Source: Aromatoleum diolicum
GTDB taxonomy: Bacteria > Pseudomonadota > Gammaproteobacteria > Burkholderiales > Rhodocyclaceae
Reading direction: 5' to 3'
Length of the DNA: 64,000 bases
Assembly (NCBI RefSeq): GCF_012910955.1
Contig: NZ_WTVQ01000019.1
Span: 1 to 64,000 of the forward strand
The notes under the pieces are model-generated. The model saw nothing but the letters and a program-made list of their open reading frames with translations. It was not told the DNA's origin and made no database searches. Each line of letters opens with the position of its first letter. The stretch's first letter is position 1. Shown here one piece after another: positions 1 through 8,987 of this stretch. The position numbers and the translations under genes were made by a program.

Positions 1-399
1 GTGCGCGAGGACGAGGTCGCCGCCGCCGCCTGCGGCATCGATATCGCCCGAACGAAGACCCTCGCCTTCGTGCTCGGCGGCGGCCTGTCGGGGCTGGCGG
101 GCGCCCTGTATGCGCACTGGATCGGATTCGTCAGCCCGGAACAATTCGGATTGGCGCTGTCGTTCGAACTGCTGATGCTGGCCTTCATCGGCGGCGCGCG
201 CCAGCTATCCGGCGCGCTGTGGGGGGCGCTGGTGGTGGTGGCGATTCCGCAGGCGATCTCGCTCGCGAGCGATCTGCTGCCGCCCGATCTCGCCGGCGCG
301 GCGGGCCTCGAAACGATGCTGTTCGGGGCGGTGATCGTGGCGGTGATCCTGCTGCGCCCGCAGGGTCTGGCAGGGGAACGTTCCCGCGGTGCAACATAG
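1..399 (+). CDS. Branched-chain amino acid ABC transporter permease, LivM-like (C-terminal part, 5' end outside window)
   Basis: Inner-membrane permease subunit of a branched-chain amino acid or related (HAAT-family) ABC importer. Only the last 132 codons are present and the reading frame is open to the window edge. The fragment starts inside the cytoplasmic loop that docks on the ATPase (REDEVAAAACGI, an EAA-type motif). Three or four hydrophobic segments follow, and it ends with the family-typical LLRPQGL-like tail. A LivK-like binding protein gene lies 6 kb downstream, so the pair could belong to one transport system split by repair and signalling genes, but that is inference. Substrate cannot be told. 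Confidence 0.85.
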   Translation: MREDEVAAAACGIDIARTKTLAFVLGGGLSGLAGALYAHWIGFVSPEQFGLALSFELLMLAFIGGARQLSGALWGALVVVAIPQAISLASDLLPPDLAGAAGLETMLFGAVIVAVILLRPQGLAGERSRGAT

Positions 400-603
400 G
401 CTGTTGCAGATGATGAACTAGGTCACACGGAGGCTCGACCGCTTCACGCTAGAGTGCGGATTCGCAGACGTCATTGTCAGGGAGCGCGTCCGAGTGAAGG
501 AATTCATGTTGTCTGACACCTCGGCCCGGCCATGTTTCGTGCCGACGGACGGGGGCGCCGCGTGGCCCGCGCCCGGGCGGCTTGTGTCTGTGGCGGGGCG
601 CGC

Positions 604-3600
604 ATGACGCACTGGTTGCAGCGCGTTCGGCGGCAGCGTCCGCTGGTGGTCGGTGTCATCGTTTTCATGATTGCCGCGACGCTTGCGGCGGTGCTCGTGC
701 TGCATTCCGAGCGCCGTCAGGTCGCCCTGCACCGTGCCGAGGTGGCGGCACAGGCGCTCGACAAGGCACACGATCTTCACAGCGTGATCGAGCATGCGCT
801 GGCGGCAAGCTATGCGCTGGCGGCGATGGTGCGCCAGGGGCGGGGCGAGATCGCCGATTTCGACGCGGTGACGCACGCGATGCTGCCGTTCTTTCCCGGG
901 GTGGCCGCGCTGCAGCTGGCGCCTGGCGGCGTCATCACGCAGGTGGTGCCGCTCGCCGGCAACGGGGGGGCGATCGGGCACGATTTGCTTGCCGATCCGG
1001 CGCGCAACGCCGAGGCCTTTCTGGCGCGCGATAGCGGCAAGCTGACGCTGGCCGGTCCGTTCGAGCTGATCCAGGGCGGCGTCGGCGCGGTGGGGCGACT
1101 GCCGGTGTATCTCGAGGGCGCGCACGGGGAGAGCCAGTTCTGGGGCTTCGTCTCGGTGCTGATGCGGTTTCCGAGAGTGCTCGATGGGGCCTACCTCGAC
1201 CGGCTCGTCAGGCAGGGCTTTCGCTACGAGCTTTGGCGCATCCATCCCGACACCGGCATGCGGCAGGTGATTGCGGCATCGTCCGCGGCCCCGCTCGCCG
1301 AGCCGGTGGAACATGATTTTTCCGTGCCCAACGGCACCTGGACCCTCAGCGTCGAGCCGCTCGGCGGCTGGCGCGACACTGCGCTGCTGTCCCTGAACGT
1401 GGTTGCGGGCCTGCTGTTCAGCCTGCTGCTGGGCTGGCTGGCGAAGCAGATGGTGCAACTGCGCGCGCACCGCTCCGATTTGCAGGAGACGGTGGCCAAA
1501 CGCACCAGCGAGGTGCTGGCGCGCGAGGCCGACCTGAACCACGCCCAGGCGGTGGCGCATGTCGGCAGCTGGTTGTTCGAGACGGCCGACGGCGAAGTGC
1601 GCTGGTCGGACGAGGCGTACCGGATGTTCGGCGTGGAGCGAGGACTGCCGGTCGATTACACGCGCTTCATGGCGTGTGTCCATCCCGACGACCGGCCGCG
1701 CGTCGAGGCGGCCTGGAGCGCGGCGCTGTCAGGTGCTCCCTATGACATCGAGCACCGCGTCCTCGTCGATGGCACGGTGCGCTGGGTGCGCGAACGTGCC
1801 GAACTCGAACTCGACGGCGCCGGGCATCCGGTGCGCGCCGTCGGCACGGTGCAGGACATCACCGCGGCACATGAGGCGGCGGCGCAATTGCGCCAGTTGT
1901 CGACCGCGGTGGAGTACAGCCCGGCCTCGATCGTCATTACCGATCGCCACGGCACGATCGAGTATGTGAATCCGCACTTCGAGCAATGCACCGGCTATAC
2001 GTTCGCCGAGGCGATCGGACAGAATCCGCGCATCCTCAAGTCCGGAGCGCGCTCGAAGGAGGAATACGCAGCGCTGTGGAACACCATCACCGCCGGCGGC
2101 GTGTGGCGCGGCGAGTTCGAGAACGTGCGCAAGGACGGCTCGCGTTACTGGGAGCTGGCGTCGATAGCGCCGATTCGCGCGCCCGACGGGGCGATTTCGG
2201 GTTTCGTCGCGGTCAAGGAAGACATCACGCTGCACAAGCAGGCCGAGCGCGAGCTGCGCGAACGCGAGGCGAAGCTGGCGTCCCTGATCGCGTCCCTGCC
2301 CGACATGATGTTCGTCATCGACCGCGCGCGGCGCATCGTCGAGTTCCACGCGCCGGCGCCGGAACTGCTGCTGATGCCGCCCGCGCGCTTCGTCGGCCGT
2401 CCCTATGCCGAAACCCTGCCGCCGCTGGTCGTTGCGAAGATCGATGAAGCGCTCGCGGCGATCAGCGACGACGGCACGCCGCGGCAGGTGGAATACGCGC
2501 TCGATCTGCCCGCCGGCGTGCATCATTTCAGCGCGTCGATCAGTCAGCTGATCGGCGGCGACGCGGCGCCCGCCGGCTTCATCGTGCTGGTGCGCGACAT
2601 GACCGAGCGCGTGCGCTACGAAGAGCGCATGCGCGAGGCGATGGTGGTGTTCAAGGCATCCAGCCAGGGCATCATGACCACCGACGCGGATGGCGTCATC
2701 TCCTCGGTCAACCCGGCGTTCTGCGCGATCACCGGCTACGCCGTCGATGAAGTCATCGGCCGCAAGTCGTCGATCTTCAGGTCGGGGCGCCACGATGCCG
2801 GTTTCTTCCGGGCAATGTGGGCGCGCCTCGTCGAAACCGGTGCGTGGGAGGGCGAGATCTGGAACCGTCGCCGCAACGGCGAAACCTATCCGCAATGGCT
2901 GACGATCACGGCCGTGCGCGATACGGAAGGCCGGGCCACGGAGTACGTCTCGCTGTTCAGCGACATCACCGAGCGCAAGCAGCAGGAAGCGGCGATGTGG
3001 CACCAGGCGAATTTCGATCCGCTAACCGGACTGGCCAACCGCAGCCTGCTGCAGGACCGGCTCGAGCGTGCGCTCGCGCAGGCGCGGCGCCAGGGCGGCA
3101 AGGTCGGGCTGATGTTCCTCGACCTCGACGGCTTCAAGTGGATCAACGATTCGCTCGGCCACGATGTCGGCGACGAATTGCTGATCGACGTCGCGCGGCG
3201 GATCAAGGCCTGCGTGCGCGACGAGGACACGGTCGCGCGGCTGGGCGGCGACGAATTCACCGTGGTCGTGCATGATCTGCACGAACAGCACGACCTCGAG
3301 GATCTGCGCGCGATCTCCGAAAAGCTCGTCTCCGCGCTGCGCGAGCCCTTCCTGCTCGGCAATGCGCGCCATCACGTTTCCGCGAGCGTCGGCATCACCG
3401 TGTTCCCGGACGACGGCGAAGACGTGCAGACCCTGCTGCGCAACGCCGACATCGCGATGTACAAGGCCAAGCAGGCCGGCAAGAACCGCGCGCAGTTCTA
3501 CGCCCACCACATGCAGGCCGACGCCCTGGCGCGCATGCGGCTCGAAGCCGACTTGCGCGTCGCGGTCGAACAGCAGGCCTTCGTGCTGCACTACCAGCCG

Positions 3601-4335
3601 ATCGTCGACGCCGTCAGCGGACAGCTTGTCGGCGCGGAAGCGCTGATCCGCTGGCATCACCCGCAGCGCGGCATGGTGCCGCCGATCGAATTCATTCCGG
3701 TGGCCGAGGACTGCGGGCTCATCGTGCCGATCGGCGAATGGGTGCTGCGCGAAGCGCTGCGCCAGTCGCGGCAGTGGCGCAAGGCCGGCTACCCGGTGCT
3801 GCGGCTGGCGGTGAATGTCTCCGGCGTGCAGTTCCGCGAACCCGGCCTGCCGGAACTGGTGCGTGAGCTGGTGCCCGAATCCGGTAGCGAACGCGAGCAC
3901 GTGATGCTGGAAATCACCGAATCGGTGCTGATGGACGGCAGCGAGGAGGCCGAGGCGCGCATGCGCGAGATCAACGCGCACGGGCTCGGCTATTCACTCG
4001 ACGACTTCGGCACCGGCTTCTCGTCCTTGTCCTACCTCAAGCGCTTCCCGGTGGATATCGTCAAGATCGACCGCAGTTTCGTGCGCGACTGCCCCGACGA
4101 CCGCAACGACGCCAGCCTGGTCGAAGCCATCATCAACATGGCGCACAGCCTGGACCTGCGCGTCACCGCCGAGGGGGTCGAGACGGTCGAGCAGCGCGAA
4201 TTCCTGCGTGCGCTGGGCTGCGACTACCTGCAGGGTTACCTGCTCGGCAAACCGGCACCGGCGCACGAGTTCGAGGCGATGATGGCGCCGCTGCGCGCGT
4301 GCGCCGACGATGACGCTGCGCTGCAGGTTTCGTGA
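604..4335 (+). CDS. CHASE-PAS(x4)-GGDEF-EAL cyclic-di-GMP signalling protein
   Basis: Membrane sensor that makes and/or degrades cyclic-di-GMP; 1243 aa. Transmembrane helices lie at about residues 14-34 and 261-283. Between them is a periplasmic CHASE-type sensor (GHDLL, LPVYLEG and FWGF-like segments). Four PAS/PAC modules follow at roughly 312-424, 428-550, 557-670 and 676-800, then GGDEF (intact GGDEF from residue 881) and EAL (EAL at 1012-1014). The cyclase inhibitory RxxD motif (RDED) sits five residues before GGDEF. The phosphodiesterase signature residues are present (NVSG, ITES, DDFGTGFSS, KIDRSF, AEGVET), so both activities look possible. The ATG at 604 is chosen over an earlier in-frame ATG at 532 because TM1 follows directly and the extra 24 residues are Arg-rich and unlike the family. 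Confidence 0.93.
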   Translation: MTHWLQRVRRQRPLVVGVIVFMIAATLAAVLVLHSERRQVALHRAEVAAQALDKAHDLHSVIEHALAASYALAAMVRQGRGEIADFDAVTHAMLPFFPGVAALQLAPGGVITQVVPLAGNGGAIGHDLLADPARNAEAFLARDSGKLTLAGPFELIQGGVGAVGRLPVYLEGAHGESQFWGFVSVLMRFPRVLDGAYLDRLVRQGFRYELWRIHPDTGMRQVIAASSAAPLAEPVEHDFSVPNGTWTLSVEPLGGWRDTALLSLNVVAGLLFSLLLGWLAKQMVQLRAHRSDLQETVAKRTSEVLAREADLNHAQAVAHVGSWLFETADGEVRWSDEAYRMFGVERGLPVDYTRFMACVHPDDRPRVEAAWSAALSGAPYDIEHRVLVDGTVRWVRERAELELDGAGHPVRAVGTVQDITAAHEAAAQLRQLSTAVEYSPASIVITDRHGTIEYVNPHFEQCTGYTFAEAIGQNPRILKSGARSKEEYAALWNTITAGGVWRGEFENVRKDGSRYWELASIAPIRAPDGAISGFVAVKEDITLHKQAERELREREAKLASLIASLPDMMFVIDRARRIVEFHAPAPELLLMPPARFVGRPYAETLPPLVVAKIDEALAAISDDGTPRQVEYALDLPAGVHHFSASISQLIGGDAAPAGFIVLVRDMTERVRYEERMREAMVVFKASSQGIMTTDADGVISSVNPAFCAITGYAVDEVIGRKSSIFRSGRHDAGFFRAMWARLVETGAWEGEIWNRRRNGETYPQWLTITAVRDTEGRATEYVSLFSDITERKQQEAAMWHQANFDPLTGLANRSLLQDRLERALAQARRQGGKVGLMFLDLDGFKWINDSLGHDVGDELLIDVARRIKACVRDEDTVARLGGDEFTVVVHDLHEQHDLEDLRAISEKLVSALREPFLLGNARHHVSASVGITVFPDDGEDVQTLLRNADIAMYKAKQAGKNRAQFYAHHMQADALARMRLEADLRVAVEQQAFVLHYQPIVDAVSGQLVGAEALIRWHHPQRGMVPPIEFIPVAEDCGLIVPIGEWVLREALRQSRQWRKAGYPVLRLAVNVSGVQFREPGLPELVRELVPESGSEREHVMLEITESVLMDGSEEAEARMREINAHGLGYSLDDFGTGFSSLSYLKRFPVDIVKIDRSFVRDCPDDRNDASLVEAIINMAHSLDLRVTAEGVETVEQREFLRALGCDYLQGYLLGKPAPAHEFEAMMAPLRACADDDAALQVS

Positions 4336-4443
4336 TTCATTGGTGCGCCTGCGCCGGTTGCGAATTTGAAAGCAAGCAGCGGAGTGCCGAACCCGCGCGG
4401 AAGGCCTAGAGTGGCATCACCAGGCAAGGTGGTGACAGCAATC

Positions 4444-5535
4444 ATGGCGAGAAAACCCGATCCTTCAGCAGGCGCAACGTCCGGCGATCCGCGCTGGTCG
4501 GCGGTGCTCGCACGCGATCCGGCCGCCGACGGGCAGTTCGTGTACGCGGTCACGACGACCGGCGTGTACTGCCGGCCGAGCTGCCCGTCGCGTCGCGCGC
4601 GGCCCGAGAACGTGGTCTTTCACGCGACGCCCGCCGACGCGCAGCGCGCCGGCTTCCGCGCATGCCGGCGCTGTCGGCCCGACGCGGCGTCGCTGGCGGC
4701 GCAGCATGCGGCCGTCGTCGCCGAACTGTGCCGTTTCATCGACGTCTCCGACGAGCTGCCGACGCTGGCGGCGCTGGCGCAACGCGCCGGACTCAGCAGC
4801 TATCACCTGCATCGCGTATTCAAGGCGGTCACCGGCGTGACGCCGCGCGCCTATGCCCGGGCGCAGCGGGCGCAGCGCGTGCGCGACGGCCTGGCGCAAG
4901 GCGACAGCGTGACCGATGCGATCCTGGACGCCGGTTACAACTCCAGCGGCCGCTTCTACGCCGAATCCAGCCGCATCCTCGGCATGACGCCGCGCCGCTA
5001 CCGCGCCGGCGCCGTCGACATGCCGATCCGCTTCGCCGTCGGCGAGTGCTCGCTCGGCGCGATCCTCGTCGCGCAGAGCGAGCGGGGCATCTGCGCGATC
5101 CTGATGGGCGACGATGCCGACGCGCTGGTGCGCGACCTGCAGGACCGTTTCCCGTCGGCGCATCTGGTCGGCGGCGACGCCGGCTTCGAAGAGCTGGTCG
5201 CGCGCGTCGTCGGCTTCGTCGAGGCGCCCCGCGTGGGTCTCGACCTGCCCCTCGACGTGCGCGGCACTGCCTTCCAGCAGCGCGTGTGGCAGGCGCTGCG
5301 CGACATTCCGGCGGGCGCGACGGTGAGCTACAGCGAACTCGCGCAGCGCATCGGCGCACCGCAGGCGGTGCGCGCGGTGGCCGGCGCCTGTGCGGCGAAC
5401 GCGCTGGCGGTGGCGATTCCGTGCCATCGCGTGCTGCGCAATGATGGCGCGCTGTCCGGTTATCGCTGGGGGGTGGAGCGCAAGCGTGCGCTGCTCGAAC
5501 GCGAGGCGCAGGCGGGGTCGCGCACGGACCCATGA
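4444..5535 (+). CDS. ada: Bifunctional Ada: methylphosphotriester/O6-methylguanine methyltransferase and AraC-type activator
   Basis: Adaptive-response protein that takes methyl groups from DNA onto its own cysteines and then activates alkylation-repair genes; 363 aa, close to the E. coli length. The N-terminal zinc domain carries the four-Cys site (C43, C47, C74, C77) with the CRPSCPSR motif. An AraC-family HTH region spans about 90-185. The C-terminal methyltransferase has the PCHRV active site (C327). The start at 4444 gives the canonical N-terminus; a longer in-frame reading from 4366 has no family support. The stop overlaps the alkA start (ATGA), so the two are almost certainly co-transcribed and translationally coupled. 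Confidence 0.95.
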   Translation: MARKPDPSAGATSGDPRWSAVLARDPAADGQFVYAVTTTGVYCRPSCPSRRARPENVVFHATPADAQRAGFRACRRCRPDAASLAAQHAAVVAELCRFIDVSDELPTLAALAQRAGLSSYHLHRVFKAVTGVTPRAYARAQRAQRVRDGLAQGDSVTDAILDAGYNSSGRFYAESSRILGMTPRRYRAGAVDMPIRFAVGECSLGAILVAQSERGICAILMGDDADALVRDLQDRFPSAHLVGGDAGFEELVARVVGFVEAPRVGLDLPLDVRGTAFQQRVWQALRDIPAGATVSYSELAQRIGAPQAVRAVAGACAANALAVAIPCHRVLRNDGALSGYRWGVERKRALLEREAQAGSRTDP

Positions 5536-6464
5536 GCGACGCGAGCGGAGCAGGCAGGGGTCCTTCATCGGGCCGGAGGGCGCGGATCGCCTGCGCGATC
5601 GAGCTGCCACCGGATTTCCGCGTGGAAGACATCCTCGCTTTCCACCGCCGCGACACGCAGATGCTCGCCGAACGGGTCGAGGCCGCGACGCTGCACAAGG
5701 GACTCGCATGGCAGGGGCTGCCGGCCTGCCTGACGATCCGTTTCGCGGCGCGACGCGCCGAAGCCGAACTCGCGATCGACGGCGCAGCCGGCGCGGACGC
5801 GACCGGAGCGCTGCGCCGCATGGTCGCGCACATGCTGGGCCTGACGCAGCCGGTGGAGGTTTTCGAGCAGGCCTACCATGCCCATCCGCAGCTCGGCCCG
5901 TTGATCGCCCGCCATCCGGGCCTGCGCGTACCGCAGTCGGCGACCCCGTTCGAGGCGCTGAGCTGGGCCGTCACCGGCCAACAGATCAGCATCAAGGCGG
6001 CCTTGTCGCTGCGCCGCAAGTTCATCCAGGCGGCCGGTCTGCAGCACTCGGGCGGCCTGTGGTGCTACCCCGACGCCGAGCGTGTCGCCGCCCTCAGCGA
6101 CGCGGCCCTGCGTGCCGCCGGGTTCTCGCAGGGCAAGACGCAGACCTTGATCGCCTTGAGCGGACGCATCGCGCAGGGCGAACTGCCGCTCGACGACTGG
6201 CGCGCCGCGCTGCCGGTCGATGACATGCGCGAGCGGCTGCTGGCGATCCGCGGCATCGGCCCGTGGACCGTCAGTTATGCGCTGCTGCGCGGCTTCGCGT
6301 GGCTCGACGGCTCGCTGCACGGCGACGTCGCAGTGCGCCGCAACCTGCAGGCGCTGCTCGGTGCCGACGAAAAGCTCGGTGAAGACGCCACGCGGCAGTG
6401 GCTCGCGCCATTTTCGCCGTGGCGCGCGCTGGTGGCCGCCCATCTGTGGCGGCTGGGGGCGTGA
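5532..6464 (+). CDS. alkA: DNA-3-methyladenine glycosylase II, AlkA type
   Basis: Base-excision glycosylase that removes 3-methyladenine and other alkylated bases; 310 aa. It has the N-terminal AlkA_N fold (PDFRVEDILAFHRRD) and then the HhH-GPD domain. The hairpin-helix motif IRGIGPWTVSYAL is followed by HGDVAVRR, whose Asp (about D265) is the expected catalytic residue. It overlaps the ada stop by four bases, the Ada-AlkA operon arrangement common in proteobacteria. Expression is expected to follow Ada-dependent induction, though no Ada box was located. Confidence 0.93.
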   Translation: MSDASGAGRGPSSGRRARIACAIELPPDFRVEDILAFHRRDTQMLAERVEAATLHKGLAWQGLPACLTIRFAARRAEAELAIDGAAGADATGALRRMVAHMLGLTQPVEVFEQAYHAHPQLGPLIARHPGLRVPQSATPFEALSWAVTGQQISIKAALSLRRKFIQAAGLQHSGGLWCYPDAERVAALSDAALRAAGFSQGKTQTLIALSGRIAQGELPLDDWRAALPVDDMRERLLAIRGIGPWTVSYALLRGFAWLDGSLHGDVAVRRNLQALLGADEKLGEDATRQWLAPFSPWRALVAAHLWRLGA

Positions 6465-6550
6465 GTCCGGCTGCTGGCGGAGAAGCCTGGGCCGGAGCCG
6501 ATGCGGATACCGGATAATGAGCGCCTTCGCGTGTCGCCAAGGGCCGCTTC

Positions 6551-7711
6551 ATGAAAGTCATCCACCGCATCTTCACCGTGCTGGGCCTTGTCGCGGCCTG
6601 TGCGGCCGGTGCGCAGACGCCCGGCGTCAGCAGCAGGGAAATCGTCGTCGGCAGCATCCAGGATCTGTCCGGGCCGATTGCGCTGCTCGGCGTGCCGGTG
6701 CGCGACGGCATGCTGATGCGCTTCGAGGACGCCAACGCCGCCGGCGGCGTGCATGGGCGCAAGCTGCGGCTGGTGGTCGAGGATGCGGGCTACGACCCGA
6801 AGAAGGCGGTGCTCGCCGCGCGCAAGCTGATCCAGCGCGACCAGGTGTTCGCCTTTCTCGCCAACCTCGGCACGCCGGTGGTGATGGCGACGATGCCGCT
6901 GGTCGTCGACGCCGGCCGGCCGCATCTGTTTCCGTTCTCGCCGCATGAATCGACCTACACGCCGCTGCATCCGCTGAAATTCCAGATGTTCGCGCCCTAC
7001 CAGGACTACATGGACGCGGCGACCCGCCACATGGTGCAGGCGCAGGGCTACCGCCGCACCTGTCTGCTGTACCAGGACGACGACTACGGGCTCGAGGTGC
7101 TGAAGGGGGTCGAGAGCGCGCTGGCGAAACTGAACCAGCCGCTCGTCGCGAAGACCAGCTACAAGCGCGGCGCAACCGACCTGTCGAGCCAGATCGCCCG
7201 CCTGCGCGCGGCCGAGTGCGATTTCGTCGTGCTCGCGACGGTGGTGCGCGAAACCGTCGCCGCTGTTGCCGAGGCGCGCAAGGTGGGCTGGAACGTCGAC
7301 ATGCTGGTGACCGCCTCCGGCTATTCCGCGCAAACGCACGAACTCGGCGGCAAGGCCGTCGAAGGCCTGTATGGCGTCAGCGTGTTGCCGCACCCCTACG
7401 AAGCCGGCGCCAACCGCCCGCTCGCCGACTGGATCCGGCGCTACCGCGAACGCTTCGGCGCCGCGCCCAATGTCTGGAGCGTGATGGGCTACGGCGTCGC
7501 CGACCTGTTCGTGAAGGCCGCGGACAAGGCCGGTCCAGCGCTGACGGTGGCGCGCTTCACCGCCGCGCTGGAGTCCCTGCACACCCCGCGCGACATCTTC
7601 GGCAGCCCGGAGTATCGTTTCAGCCGTGACGACCACCTCGGCAACCGCCACGGCCGCCTCGCGCAGATCCGGGATGGCCGCTGGGTGATCCTGACCGACT
7701 ACCTGAAATGA
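6551..7711 (+). CDS. Periplasmic branched-chain amino acid-type substrate-binding protein
   Basis: Periplasmic ligand-binding component (Peripla_BP_6, LivK/HAAT-like) of an ABC importer; 386 aa. A Sec signal peptide (about residues 1-21, cleavage near AGA-Q) precedes the typical opening EIVVGSIQDLSGPIALLG. The two-lobed fold is complete, ending with a conserved dimension of SRDDHLGNRHGRLAQI-like sequence. Permease and ATPase genes are not adjacent; the LivM-like fragment at position 1 is the nearest candidate partner. Many homologues in this group bind aromatic acids or amides rather than branched-chain amino acids, so the ligand is left open. Confidence 0.88.
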   Translation: MKVIHRIFTVLGLVAACAAGAQTPGVSSREIVVGSIQDLSGPIALLGVPVRDGMLMRFEDANAAGGVHGRKLRLVVEDAGYDPKKAVLAARKLIQRDQVFAFLANLGTPVVMATMPLVVDAGRPHLFPFSPHESTYTPLHPLKFQMFAPYQDYMDAATRHMVQAQGYRRTCLLYQDDDYGLEVLKGVESALAKLNQPLVAKTSYKRGATDLSSQIARLRAAECDFVVLATVVRETVAAVAEARKVGWNVDMLVTASGYSAQTHELGGKAVEGLYGVSVLPHPYEAGANRPLADWIRRYRERFGAAPNVWSVMGYGVADLFVKAADKAGPALTVARFTAALESLHTPRDIFGSPEYRFSRDDHLGNRHGRLAQIRDGRWVILTDYLK

Positions 7712-7736
7712 ATCTCACCGTGAGCCCGACCTCTTG

Positions 7737-8390
7737 ATGAACGTCCCGCCGCAGACCGTCGCCGTCGCCTTCACCGGGGCCTCCGGCATGCCCTACGGGC
7801 TGCGCCTCGTCGACTGCCTGCTGGCGGCCGGCTGCACGGTGTGGCTGCTGTATTCGCAGGTCGCGCAGATCGTCGCGCGCCAGGAGATGGGGCTCGAGCT
7901 GCCGTCGCGCCCGGCCGAGGTCGAGGCGGCGCTGAGCGCGCGCTTCAAGGCCGCACCGGGTCGGCTGCGCGTGTTCGGCCGCGAGGAATGGTTCGCCCCG
8001 CTCGCTTCCGGCTCGAACCCCGCCGACGCGATGGTGGTGTGCCCGTGCACGATGGGCACGCTCGCGGCGATCGCCGCCGGGCTCAGCCAGAACCTCATCG
8101 AACGCGCCGCCGACGTCGCGATCAAGGAAGGCCGCAAGCTTGTGCTGATACCGCGCGAGACGCCGTTCTCGGCGATCCACCTGGAAAACATGCTCAAGCT
8201 CGCGCGCCTCGGCGTCGTCATCCTGCCGCCCAGTCCGGGCTTCTACAATCACCCGCAAACCGTCGACGACCTCGTCGACTTCGTCGTCGCGCGCGTGCTC
8301 GACCAGCTGCGCGTGCCGCACCGGCTGATGCAGCGCTGGGGTGAGGACGGCGCCTTATCCGACCCCGCGCAGCCGGGCGCCGCGGCATGA
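7737..8390 (+). CDS. ubiX: UbiX-type flavin prenyltransferase
   Basis: Makes prenylated FMN from reduced FMN and dimethylallyl (pyro)phosphate, the cofactor for UbiD-family decarboxylases; cytoplasmic, 217 aa. The N-terminal flavoprotein motif AFTGASGMPYGLRL, the central CPCTMGTLAAIA loop and the RETPFSAIHLENM segment are all diagnostic. The ATG at 7737 is preferred over the immediately preceding in-frame TTG. It overlaps the next gene by ATGA. No ubiD-like gene is in the window, so the product could serve ubiquinone synthesis or aromatic-acid (de)carboxylases elsewhere. Confidence 0.93.
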   Translation: MNVPPQTVAVAFTGASGMPYGLRLVDCLLAAGCTVWLLYSQVAQIVARQEMGLELPSRPAEVEAALSARFKAAPGRLRVFGREEWFAPLASGSNPADAMVVCPCTMGTLAAIAAGLSQNLIERAADVAIKEGRKLVLIPRETPFSAIHLENMLKLARLGVVILPPSPGFYNHPQTVDDLVDFVVARVLDQLRVPHRLMQRWGEDGALSDPAQPGAAA

Positions 8391-8986
8391 GCGATCCGCG
8401 CGAACGACTGCCGCTGTTTCCGTTGCAGACCGTGCTGTTCCCCGGTTCGGTCCTGCCGCTGCACGTGTTCGAGGCGCGCTACATGGATCTCGCGACGCGC
8501 TGCCTGAAGGATGGCACGGTGTTCGGCGTCAATCTGATCGCCGAGGGCGCCGAAGTCGGTGCGACGGCGATACCGCATGCGGTCGGCGTCAGCGCGCGCA
8601 TCACCGAGTGGGACATGCCGCAGCCCGGCGTGCTGAACATCGTCACGCGCGGCGAGCGGCGTTACCGCATCCTGCAGACCGAAGCCGGCGCCAACGGCCT
8701 GCTGCTGGGGGAAGTCGAATGGCTCGCGGAGCCGCGGCCGGTGCCAGTGCCCGACGACTGCATGTCGCTCGTGACCTTGCTGCGCGCGATCGTCGAGGAT
8801 GCCGGCGACGTGCGCCTGCCGCCGCCGCACGATTTCGGCGACGCCGGCTGGGTCGGCATGCGTTACGCCGAGCTGCTGCCGATTCCGGCGCTGGCGAAGC
8901 AGAGTCTGCTGGAACTGGACGATGCGCTCGGGCGCCTCGCGATCATCCGGAAGTTCCTCGAACAGCGCGGCTTGCTGACGGTCTGA
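8387..8986 (+). CDS. Lon N-terminal-domain (LON substrate-binding) protein
   Basis: Stand-alone PUA-like LON domain protein of 199 aa, lacking the AAA and protease domains of Lon. The opening LPLFPLQTVLFPGSVLPLHVFEARY is the classic signature. Homologues are widespread in proteobacteria and usually labelled peptidase S16, but no catalytic Ser/Lys is present, so it should be a binding or adaptor protein. The start overlaps the ubiX stop (ATGA), implying co-translation. Its stop is one base from the convergent mutY stop, leaving no room for a terminator. Confidence 0.88.
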   Translation: MSDPRERLPLFPLQTVLFPGSVLPLHVFEARYMDLATRCLKDGTVFGVNLIAEGAEVGATAIPHAVGVSARITEWDMPQPGVLNIVTRGERRYRILQTEAGANGLLLGEVEWLAEPRPVPVPDDCMSLVTLLRAIVEDAGDVRLPPPHDFGDAGWVGMRYAELLPIPALAKQSLLELDDALGRLAIIRKFLEQRGLLTV

Positions 8987-8987
8987 G

